Shown in pieces: positions 56,080 through 64,000 of a stretch of DNA of 64,000 nucleotides (the stretch's first letter is position 1; the number at the start of each line of letters is the position of its first letter). The notes below the pieces were generated by a model. That model ran no database searches. It was not told the DNA's origin and saw only the letters and a program-made list of their open reading frames with translations. The stretch covers positions 62,001-126,000 of the forward strand of contig CAWAMR010000021.1 in assembly GCA_963783095.1 (NCBI GenBank). The letters are read 5' to 3'. Source of the DNA: CAWAMR01 sp963783095 (lineage in GTDB: Bacteria; Planctomycetota; Planctomycetia; Gemmatales; Gemmataceae). The translations under genes and the position numbers were made by a program.

Positions 56080-56082
56080 GTC

Positions 56083-56864
56083 TCATTCACTCACCCGATT
56101 TTGATAAGGCCAGGGAACCTGTGAAAAAAGCCCACCATCCACATACAGCGTTTGCGCCGAGATATGGCGAGCGGCCGGGCTGGCCAGAAAGACGACCGCA
56201 TCGGCAACGTCGCTGACTTGCCCGATCTGGCGCAGCGGCGTGAGCGGCGACCAGGTCTTGGCATAGTCGGGAGCTTCGAGTTGAGTGCGTTCAATCTCGA
56301 TCGCGCCGGGAGCCACACAGTTGACGCGAATCTTGTGCGGCCCCAGCTCAACCGCGACAACCTTGGTCAGGTTCTCAATACCGCCCTTGGATGCACAATA
56401 GTCGATCAGATTCGGGAAGGGCGCTTTGTTCGATCCCGATCCGATATTCACGATAGAGCCGCCTTGCCCGTCAGAAATCATGATCCGAGCGGCCTGCTGC
56501 ATGCACAGGAAGCAGCCCTTGAGGTTGGTGCGAATCGTTCGGTCCCAGTCATCTTCGCGCAGATCCACCAGCGTTGACCAGGTTTGCACACCGGAATTGT
56601 TGACCAGTAATTCGATGCGGCCAACGGTTTGTTGAATCAGCTCAAACATCGCTTTCACTTGCAAGCTGTCTCCGACGTCGGCTTGCATCGTCCAGGCTTG
56701 TCGCCCGCGCCACGAACCTCGTCCGCCGTATCCGCTGCGCCTTTTGCATCTCGGTGATAATTCACTACCACGTCCCAGCCGGCAGCGGCCAAGCCCACTG
56801 CAATGCCCCGTCCGACTCCTTTGCTGGCTCCGGTGACCAGTGCAATCTTGATTTTCGAGTTCAT
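56083..56864 (-). CDS. Short-chain dehydrogenase/reductase 2, one frameshift
   Basis: Starts MNSKIKIALVTGASKGVGRG at ATG 56864. The next segment, VVVNYHRDAKGAADTADEVR, has the Asn-Tyr-His ending common in NADP(H)-dependent members. A shift near 56690 leads to MQADVGDSLQVKAMFELIQQ, ELLVNNSGVQTWSTLVDLRE, SIVNIGSGSNKAPFPNLIDY and CASKGG (Ser, Tyr, Lys triad), and ISAQTLYVDGGLFSQVPWPY near the end. About 258 residues. It follows the Gfo/Idh gene at a spacing of 22 bp and is part of the sugar/polyol operon. Confidence 0.9.
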
Positions 56865-56886
56865 GGTTGAAGTTCCAGGTTGTGCC

Positions 56887-58047
56887 TTACATGCTCACCC
56901 AGGTGGAGCCTTTTTCGCAGGATTCCACAGCTGCCTGGATAAACTGCATGCCGCGCAGACCGTCATACACGGTGGGAAAGTCGTATTCTTCAGTTGACAT
57001 CGGTGAACCGTCCAGCGCACGTCGAATGGCCCGAACGACATCGCAGTAGATGGTTGCGAATGCTTCCAGATAACCTTCGGGATGGCCGGTCGGGATGCGC
57101 GTGCAGCTTTTGGCGGCATCACTCAAGTAGCCCTGGCCCCGCGTTAATGTCTGACGAGGCTCGCCATAACGATATAGCTCGAGATAATTCGGATTCTCCT
57201 GGGACCAGAGTATGGCTCCGCGCTCGGCATAGACACGGAGCTTCAGCCCGTTTTCTTCGCCCGTGCATACCTGACTGATGACCAGCACGCCCTTACCGCC
57301 TCCCTTGAAACGGAGCAGGGCATTGACATCTTCATCGAGCTTGCGGTCGGGCAGAAACGTGCTTTTGTCGGCACATAGCTCGGTGATTGGATCGCCGGTG
57401 ACGTATTCCAAAAGGTTCACGCAATGAGTGCCAACGTCCCCCAGCGTCCCGCCGATGCCGGACTGGGCAGGATCCACGCGCCAGGCGGCTTGCTTCTGTC
57501 CCAGCTTTTCGTGTGGGACCATCAGGAAGTCTTGCAAGTATTCGACAACGACCTTGCGCACCTGCCCCATTTCACCGTTGCGGAACAGTTGCCGCGCGTG
57601 CCGCACGAGAGGATGTCCGGTGTAGTTGTGAGTCAGCGCAAAGACCCGTTTTGTTTGTTCCACCATCCGGACGAGTTGTTGGGCTTCGTCGAGCGAATAG
57701 GTCATCGGCTTATCGCACACGACGTGAAAGCCGGCCTTCAGAAATGTCTGGGCGATATCGAAGTGTAAAACATTCGGCGTCACAATACTGACAAAATCGA
57801 TGTGCGCACTGGGTGGCAAGGCGGCTTCGCGAGTCGCCATCTCTTGATAGGTTGTGTAACAGCGCTCCGGCGCAAGATAAAGCTCCGCACCGGTGCGCAA
57901 GGTCTTCTCGTGGCTCTGGGAAAAGCAGCCTGCCACCAACTCAATTTGACCATCCATTGCAGCGCAGAGACGATGGACGCCGCCGATAAACGCGCCCGGC
58001 CCGCCTCCTACCATCCCCATGCGCAATTTGCGCTTCCAGCTTTCCAC
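56887..58047 (-). CDS. Gfo/Idh/MocA family oxidoreductase 2
   Basis: Sugar or inositol dehydrogenase, 386 residues, intact. GTG start at 58047 with AAGGTGACCT upstream. The NAD loop is RMGMVGGGPGAFIGGVHRLC, and the family motif EKP appears as VVCDKPMTYSLDEAQQLVRM, with Lys as the catalytic base. The substrate domain has GGTLGDVGTHCVNLLEYVTG (conserved Asp and His). It ends GMQFIQAAVESCEKGSTWVS. The typical GGGPGxFIGxVHR start marks the planctomycete/verrucomicrobial subgroup. It begins 20 bp after the TIM-barrel gene stop, an operon arrangement. Confidence 0.93.
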   Translation of the reverse strand: MESWKRKLRMGMVGGGPGAFIGGVHRLCAAMDGQIELVAGCFSQSHEKTLRTGAELYLAPERCYTTYQEMATREAALPPSAHIDFVSIVTPNVLHFDIAQTFLKAGFHVVCDKPMTYSLDEAQQLVRMVEQTKRVFALTHNYTGHPLVRHARQLFRNGEMGQVRKVVVEYLQDFLMVPHEKLGQKQAAWRVDPAQSGIGGTLGDVGTHCVNLLEYVTGDPITELCADKSTFLPDRKLDEDVNALLRFKGGGKGVLVISQVCTGEENGLKLRVYAERGAILWSQENPNYLELYRYGEPRQTLTRGQGYLSDAAKSCTRIPTGHPEGYLEAFATIYCDVVRAIRRALDGSPMSTEEYDFPTVYDGLRGMQFIQAAVESCEKGSTWVSM

Positions 58048-58068
58048 AGGTCACCTTCTTCCGATGAT

Positions 58069-59117
58069 TTACTCCAGTCCAAGCAGTTGACGATTGCGAT
58101 TGGCATCTCCGCCGGTGCCGGCAAAGTCGTCGAACGCAACCGTGGTGGCCTCGATGATATGCCGGGCGACAAACGGCGCGCCCTTCTGCTGCGCCCTGCT
58201 CCGGACTTTTCACGCAACACTCCCATTCGACAACGGCCCATCCCGTAAATCCCGCTTCGGTTAGCAACGTGAACACGCGCTTAAAATCCACCTGCCCATC
58301 TCCCGGCGACCGAAAACGCCCCGCTCGCTTCGACCAGGGCTGAAAGCCGCCGTACACGCCGACCCGGCCGCTCGGCCGAAACTCGGCATCCTTGACGTGG
58401 AAACCGCTGATCCGATCGCCGTAGAGTTGGATGAACTCGCAGTAATCGAGTTGCTGCAGGAGAAAGTGACTCGGATCGTAATTGATGCCGGCAGCGGGAT
58501 GATTGCCGGCGTGCGCCAAAAACATCTCGAAGGTTGCCCCATCGAAGACGTCGGAGCCTGGGTGCAACTCAAAGCCGATCTTGCAGCTGTGCGAATCGGC
58601 GAGATCGAGAAGCGGACGCCAGCGCTTGGCAAGCTCCTTAAAAGCATCGTCGATCAAACCCGCGGGCTGCCTGGGCCACGGATAGATCCATTGCCAGGCA
58701 AAGCCCCCCGCGAGCACGGGTATATTTTTCGTGCCGAGATTGGCCGAAGCCAGGATACATTTCTCCAGCTCCCCAGCTGCCCAGGCGGTCCGGGCTGCTC
58801 CGCAATCCCGCCGGATGAAAGGCTTCAAAAAGTTGCTCGTAGGCCGGGTGCATGGCCAGAACCTGGCCTTGCAAGTAACCCGCAAGCTCAGTCACCTTGA
58901 GTCCCAGTTCGGCCAGCTTGCCGCGGTAGTCGTCGCAGTACGCTTTCGAGGTTGCCGCGAGATCGAGATCGATCGCCCGACGATCCCAGGCCGGTATCTG
59001 CAAACCTTTGTAACCCAGATTGGCAAACCACTTGCCGATGCTCAGCAAAGAATGAAACGGCGGCTCATCGCGCATAAACTGCGCCAGAAACACACCGGGA
59101 CCTTGAATCGTTGCCAT
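58069..59117 (-). CDS. Xylose isomerase-like TIM barrel protein 2, frameshifted
   Basis: First gene of the sugar/polyol operon. It begins MATIQGPGVFLAQFMRDEPP at ATG 59117. Barrel strands are LGYKGLQIPAWDRRAIDLDL, LGTKNIPVLAGGFAWQWIYP, CKIGFELHPGSDVFDGATFE (metal Glu), AAGINYDPSHFLLQQLDYCE (Asp and His), ISGFHVKDAEFRPSGRVGVY (His) and GWAVVEWECCVKSPEQGAAE (Glu). It ends DANRNRQLLGLE at 58069. Shifts near 58800 and 58180 split the gene. About 350 residues, without a signal peptide. Probably an isomerase or epimerase acting on a keto-sugar supplied by the adjacent Gfo/Idh enzyme. Confidence 0.87.
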
Positions 59118-59264
59118 GAGAGTTACTCCTTGATAGGGAGTAGAACCGATTCAAGAAAGCGTCGCCACTAAGTTTTTCCAGCAATTAGAAAAAAGTTAGT
59201 TTCAGGGCCTCCGGATGGTTATACTCACAATCATATTTCCCTGTGCCCTTGTGGAGTTCCGCTC

Positions 59265-60245
59265 ATGCACTCTGCCGCATTCATGCTGATAATGTGTGCA
59301 TTCTTTCCATTGCCCGAGACAGTGCAACTCCAACGTAAGGAACCGAGCCCCGAGCAACTCAAAGCGGCCAAAGTCGCGTTTGCCAGGTTGAGTGCGAGCT
59401 ACAGGGCCGATGTGGAATTTCAAACCAAGAAACCGATTCACGTTTTCGAGATGCCGAGAACCACGAAGAATTTGAATCTCGAAGGATTGCCCGACCTTCC
59501 CTTCCAATTCGCTTTGGACCTCAACGACACTCTTGTGACGGATGATGGCCTGAAGGAACTCAAGTATCTCAAACAACTCGCGTTCCTGAATCTCAGCAAT
59601 ACAAAAGTGACAGGTGCGGGACTGAAGGAACTCAAGCATCTCCAACAGCTCATTTCACTCGACCTCAGTGATACAAAAGTGACGGATGAAGGGTTGAAGG
59701 AGCTCAAGGATCTCAAGCAACTGACCCATTTGTACCTTGGCGATACGGAAGTGACGGATGCGGGCTTGAAGGAATTGAAAGATCTCAAAAATCTCACCAC
59801 GCTGAACCTCTACGACACCCAAGTTACCGACCGTGGGCTGAAGGAACTCAAGGATCTCAAGCAACTCAGCAAGCTGGACCTCACCCGTACCAAGGTGACG
59901 GGTGCGGGAATGAAGGAACTGAAGGATCTCAGGCAACTGACCGCGCTGATCCTCCGCGAAACGGAAGTGTCGGATGCGGGATTGAAGGAACTGAAGGATC
60001 TAAAGAATCTCACCCTTCTGAACCTTTACGACACTATCGTGACGGATGGCGGGCTAAAGGAACTCAAGGATCTGAAGCAACTCAAAACGCTGGATCTCAC
60101 CTATACCAAAGTGACCGATGTTGGTCTGAAGGAACTGAAGAATCTCAAGCAAATGACCAAATTGTACCTTGGCATCACGAATGTGAAGGATGTAGGAGTA
60201 TATGATCTGCGCAACGCGCTGCCGAATTGCGACATCACCCGCTAA
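59265..60245 (+). CDS. Exported leucine-rich repeat protein
   Basis: A 326-residue intact protein from ATG 59265. A short hydrophobic N terminus (AAFMLIMCAFFPL) may serve as a signal peptide. From residue 70 there are nine 24-residue leucine-rich repeats of the form L-x-x-L-x-L-x-x-T-x-V-T-D-x-G-L-K-E-L-K-x-L, close to the ribonuclease-inhibitor/GALA-type pattern. The 72-bp repeat units are strikingly alike (DAGLKELKDLKNLTTLNLYD, DRGLKELKDLKQLSKLDLTR), evidence of recent internal duplication. The last repeat decays into DVGVYDLRNALPNCDITR. A binding scaffold; ligand unknown. It stands alone between divergent and convergent neighbours. Confidence 0.88.
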   Translation: MHSAAFMLIMCAFFPLPETVQLQRKEPSPEQLKAAKVAFARLSASYRADVEFQTKKPIHVFEMPRTTKNLNLEGLPDLPFQFALDLNDTLVTDDGLKELKYLKQLAFLNLSNTKVTGAGLKELKHLQQLISLDLSDTKVTDEGLKELKDLKQLTHLYLGDTEVTDAGLKELKDLKNLTTLNLYDTQVTDRGLKELKDLKQLSKLDLTRTKVTGAGMKELKDLRQLTALILRETEVSDAGLKELKDLKNLTLLNLYDTIVTDGGLKELKDLKQLKTLDLTYTKVTDVGLKELKNLKQMTKLYLGITNVKDVGVYDLRNALPNCDITR

Positions 60246-60275
60246 TGCCGTTGCTCAGTCATGCCCATCGGGGAT

Positions 60276-61029
60276 TCATCCTTCCGGAAAGGCTTCCGAA
60301 ATGACATCACACTTTCGATAGTCGAGTATGCGCAAGGCACGCTCGATGGCAGGCTCTTTGAGTGATGGTTGCAAGAACTGAATCAGGCTCTCAACCAGTG
60401 CGCAGTTTTGCAGGGTCGCCACCGGTTATCGTTCGCTCATAGCTGATCAGCAAATGTGGCGATTCCGATTGCTGGACATACTCGACGAGTCGTTGGTTTT
60501 GCAGGCCAACCCAGGCAAACGATCGACCCTTGTCAACCCGCAGACGATCCGGTTTGATCGACTGCTTATCCAGTTCATGTTGAAAGGTGGCTAACGGATC
60601 GCGGAAAACGGTGATGAAATGGGGATTGCGCAGGTATTTCGCGAGTTCGGCGTAAAGACACCAGATAACCGTGGCGGGATATTTCCAACCCCAAAGAGCA
60701 TGCTCGCGGTTTCTCTTCTCGATCAGGCTGCGCAACTTGGCTAATTCTTCCGAGGAAAAGTCGGCGAGGGTGATGTCTTTTTGGGTTAGCAAATCGCGCC
60801 GATGCAGCAGGGCCTGAAATTCCTGATCTTCGAGATTGTTGTACTCGACGTCTGGGGGAGCGAACTGATCGCCCATGAATACGCCCAGTTCCTTCAGAAC
60901 CTGAGCGACCATCGAAGTGCCGCCGCGGAATGCTCCCAGCACTACCACCGTTTTCTGAACATCGGCGGTTGGCGGGTTGGCAACGATCGTCGAACTGGCA
61001 CGGAACTCGAGGTTTGCAGACAAATTCAT
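60276..61029 (-). CDS. Sulfotransferase family protein, one frameshift
   Basis: PAPS-dependent sulfotransferase-like protein. Starts MNLSANLEFRASSTIVANPP at 61029. The 5'-phosphosulfate loop is VVVLGAFRGGTSMVAQVLKE followed by LGVFMG, and the 3'-phosphate region is FITVFRDPLATFQHELDKQS. SPHLLISYERTI marks the third conserved block. A shift near 60400 carries the reading into NCALVESLIQFLQPSLKEPA and IERALRILDYRKCDVISEAF, ending at 60276. About 250 residues. No membrane helix. The substrate could be a polysaccharide or a small molecule. Confidence 0.82.
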
Positions 61030-61215
61030 CTTCCCTTCTTATGGAGTGTAACCCCGAATCGGTCGTTTTGTATCGCTGCCGGCGCAGTCAATTCGTGAAT
61101 CGGAATAACATGACCAGAAATACAAAACGAAAGCGTGGGAAGAGAATTCGTTCCAATCCATCCTATAAGGTGGTTTCGGATAATGAATACTTGCCGGAAT
61201 TCAAGATCGAACCGT

Positions 61216-63585
61216 TCATCGAGTTTTGCGAGGCACAGCTGCTTTGGGCACAATTTGCGTCGATTCTTCGACCCGAATCGGGTTTGTCAGTGACAGGCTT
61301 TGCAATTCGGCAACGAATTTCGCAGTGCCCGCCGACAGGGTGTCGGCATCGACCGTGAATACGCTCACCGAATTCGCTCCAAGCGAAGCCACTTCTGCGA
61401 AAACAACTTTCTGACCGGTAATCTTACCCATCGTGGGCCCGTTCGCGTTCGTGGGCCGGAGTTGTGCAGGGAATTCCAGGGATAACACCACCTTGGTGGC
61501 AGCCAATGTTCCAGCGTTCTTGACGCGGATGGTGTAAGTCACTTGCTTGCCCTGTTCCACCGGATCGCTGGAATCGGAGACCTCCATCTGCAACGCAGGA
61601 ATTCCAAGAATCTCAATACTCGCCTCAACTCCTGAATCCGTTTGGAGCGGTTTGACCAGCGCCACCGTGCGAATCTGTCCGTCGCGCGGCAGCGCTGGAT
61701 CGGCAGCGGCTGTCGCGACCAGCGTCGCCTTCGTCGTCAATTGTTTGCAGATCCCTACGAGTTTTAAGTCGGTCCACTGTTTGCCTACTGCGGTCCCAAT
61801 GTTCCACTCCACGACGCCATTGACATATTTGCCGTCGTTATTGGCTTTACTGAACGTCACCTCCCTGGGCAGCGTCGCGCGAACGATTAAGTTTTCGAGG
61901 ATCACATCGCCTGGGTTGATGATGCACACGGTCCAGGTTGCTTCCTGGTTCAGATACCCATGTAGCGGCCCATATAATTCGACTTTCAAGTCGGGATTTT
62001 TGACATCGAGCTTTTGGGGAGCGGTCTCCGACGTAAGGCCCCCATCCGCAGAGGCAACCACTTTGAGTGTCGTTTGCCCCGCTTTTCTCGGCGTCAGTAG
62101 CATGGTCACCGTTTGCTTTTGGCCCGGTCCCAGTTGCTCGATTGCTATCTCGCCGACCGACTTATCCACGAATTCCAAACTCGCATCCATTTGCGGCTTG
62201 ATGTGGAGATTGGTTGCAGCACCATTGCCGGAGTTCTGGACCGTGACTTGCACCGATACCTTCTCGCCGACCGCAACTTGAGTCGGAACCAGCATGGTTG
62301 TTTGCAACTTTGCTTCGGTGATTTGCACCGTCGCTACGGCATGGGCCTGCATGTTGTCCGTCGTGCGCACATCGGCCGTCGCGTTGACCGGGCCGGTTCG
62401 ATTCGCTCGATACACGACCTGGAGGGAATGCTGCTTCCCACCCGCGAGTGCCGGCAACGACCACAATAAATCATCCCGATCTACGGTTGCCTTGGGTGAA
62501 CTGCTGACAACCTGAAGGCCGGGTGGCACCAAAGCGCAGGAGCACCAGATCCTGCGTCGGCACCGATCCCGCGCTCACGACACTGTAGGTCACCGCAAAA
62601 TCCATATTCAACAGGGCGGTCTTGGGGGCCTGGATGTTCATGTCCAGTTTGGGAGCTTGCCAGTCGACTTTCAGTCTCGGATTTGGCAATGACCTCAAAC
62701 CCGCCCGGTACCGCGCTATCCGGCCTGAGTATCTCGACCGCAACCCGGCTCGTGCCGAACTGGGCGGCCTGCTGGTTGATCGCCACGCGCCTGCTCCATC
62801 GGCATCGGCAATGACGGTCGCCTCCTGGGGTGTTCCCGAGCGCTGGATCGCCGCCGCGTACAGAGCTACGGCCGGCCCGCCTTCAAGAATGCGGTAGCGG
62901 ACGCGATAGTTGGACAACGGCGCTTGATCGGTCCGTCGGGTGACCTTGGTCGTTAAGGCAGATTCGGTCCCCGCTCGCACGGTCGCGGCAGGTGGGAAAC
63001 TCCACGCGCATCGACCCATTGCGTCTTCACGTATACCCGGCCGTCGTCTCGATTGGCGATCGTGGGTGCAAAGGCAGTCACGGTCGTCAACCCCTCGACG
63101 GCCGAGGTGATGATGCACCAGGTCTGCCCTGTCTGGACGGTGAAATCGTCCTTGGGATCGTCGTTGCCGCGCGTAACCGTGTGCCCGGAGGTATCGGTGA
63201 AGCTTACGGCATATTTACTATCGATTTTGGAACCTCGACCCGCAAGCGAGCCGGTCTCATCGACTTCGACGATGGTGCCGGGGCCGTCGAGCGTCCATTC
63301 CACCCGTCGTCTGCCGTGAGGTTTTCCCTCTTCATCCAGCACGGTTGCAATCAGTAGCTTCTCGCCCCGAACCGGGGCCATACACTCCATCGGGCGAACT
63401 TCGAGCTTGCCGCGATGGTGACCGGAATCGGCGAAGAGCCCCCAGCCCGTCGGCTTGACATGAGGGCGAGTGCCGTCGCCATCGGGAGAGTTGGGTATCG
63501 CACCTTCGCGGAAGCAGCCGATCGCCAATCCTCCGAGAGCCGAGAGGATGAGCAGAGCGAATACCCGCAGACGCGATCGTGCCAT
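61216..63585 (-). CDS. Lipoprotein with DUF11/CARDB-like adhesion repeats, frameshifted
   Basis: Starts MARSRLRVFALLILSALGGL at 63585. The lipobox reads LAIGC, so the mature protein is lipid-anchored. An N-terminal Ig-like part is followed by segments in other frames (TDQAPLSNYRVRYRILEGGP, NPRLKVDWQAPKLDMNIQAP). A long open half (62532-61216) then carries tandem DUF11/CARDB-like beta-sandwich repeats: ANRTGPVNATADVRTTDNMQ, GEKVSVQVTVQNSGNGAATN, GYLNQEATWTVCIINPGDVI and EQGKQVTYTIRVKNAGTLAA. Shifts near 62980, 62790, 62690 and 62525. About 790 residues joined. Probably a cell-surface structural or adhesion protein. Confidence 0.8.
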
Positions 63586-63732
63586 CGAAACTCCTCACGG
63601 GAGCGCATCCCGCACAGACCATCCGCGCGGAGAGTGGGGGATATACGATGAAAGCGATGAATTATGCAAGATGAAGTTACCGTGGGCGAAAGCGGGGCGG
63701 ATGATCGAGTGATTGTTGGATTGTTCGTTGAC

Positions 63733-63978
63733 TTACCTCGCCAACGCTTTGACACGAGAGCCTAGCAACTGCGTATCGAACAGATTGACCGGACGTTTGG
63801 CGAATTCATGGTCGACCTTGACGCCGCCGTCAATTTCATCCCAAAGCCATTGAAGTTCGACAAAGTGCAAAATCTTCGGAAACGGCGAATAATCCAGTGA
63901 TCGGAGCAGAGAGCGTTTCCACGCCAACACAGTAGAAAATTGTAATCCTTTCCTTTTCATAGACCGCGCGCATATCAT
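63733..63978 (-). CDS. Hypothetical protein at the window edge, possibly partial
   Basis: A frame of 81 codons ends at 63733 (NLFDTQLLGSRVKALAR). Good protein character is seen in SLDYSPFPKILHFVELQWLW and DEIDGGVKVDHEFAKRPVNL. The ATG-containing start (MKRKGLQFSTVLAWKRSLLR) lies close to the window end, and a frameshift or a longer upstream part beyond 64000 cannot be excluded. No family recognised. Confidence 0.4.
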   Translation of the reverse strand: MICARSMKRKGLQFSTVLAWKRSLLRSLDYSPFPKILHFVELQWLWDEIDGGVKVDHEFAKRPVNLFDTQLLGSRVKALAR

Positions 63979-64000
63979 AAATAGGGCAATTTTCCAAACA

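Overview
The window reads as chromosomal DNA of a planctomycete, most likely a Gemmataceae-like organism. This is inference. It rests on a secreted Pro/Gly-rich protein ending in a C-terminal motif I associate with planctomycetes (NHPFVRSPRDFFM), planctomycete-style zinc-ribbon proteins, an ECF sigma-factor remnant of Gemmata type, a PIN-TRAM membrane protein, many Tat-exported sugar-acid enzymes, and dense interspersed palindromic repeats. There is no rRNA operon, tRNA, CRISPR array or prophage. The one clear RNA gene is the small bacterial SRP RNA (34634-34731).

Layout. 0-5.4 kb: an IS66-type transposase gene, an orphan DUF433 antitoxin with a broken toxin, and two envelope proteins. 5.4-13 kb: a thioesterase, a nucleotidyltransferase-HD protein, an NtrC-type two-component pair, an SGNH hydrolase and a parvulin foldase. 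13-23.5 kb: a large TPR membrane protein, HIT, dNTPase-like HD, PIN-TRAM, a CDF metal transporter, IspD and an ankyrin protein. 23.6-28.6 kb: a four-gene sugar-acid operon (two SMP-30 lactonase-like enzymes flanking an aldolase-cupin-cupin fusion and a 2-hydroxyacid dehydrogenase). 28.7-31.9 kb: LOG-family, PAC2-family and phosphoribosyltransferase genes. 32.4-38.9 kb: prkA, SRP RNA, yeaH, spoVR stress cluster. 39-47 kb: EF-Tu, an ECF sigma remnant, a Gfo/Idh oxidoreductase and TIM-barrel isomerase pair, and two 73/74-bp repeat arrays (the first lies at 36.3 kb). 46.8-52.1 kb: RidA, a FadJ-like enzyme, PurC and a Tat-exported isomerase-like protein. 52.1-59.1 kb: a minus-strand sugar/polyol operon (TIM barrel, Gfo/Idh, two SDRs, a hydroxyacid dehydrogenase) that appears to have been invaded twice by restriction-associated DNA. 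One insert is a NotI-like endonuclease plus a second nuclease-like gene, which cuts off the dehydrogenase. The other is a DUF6338-like membrane protein with a possible methyltransferase tail. 59.2-64 kb: a leucine-rich repeat protein, a sulfotransferase and a large lipoprotein with DUF11/CARDB-like repeats.

Roughly 30 of about 55 genes carry one or more frameshifts in the sequence as given, worst in highly conserved genes (about ten in EF-Tu). One gene has two shifts that cancel. Most frames resume exactly where the family would continue, so I annotate these as whole genes with indels. I regard sequence or assembly error as more likely than mass pseudogenisation. True remnants (sigma factor, toxin, dehydrogenase, methyltransferase tail) differ: they stop at junctions and do not resume.
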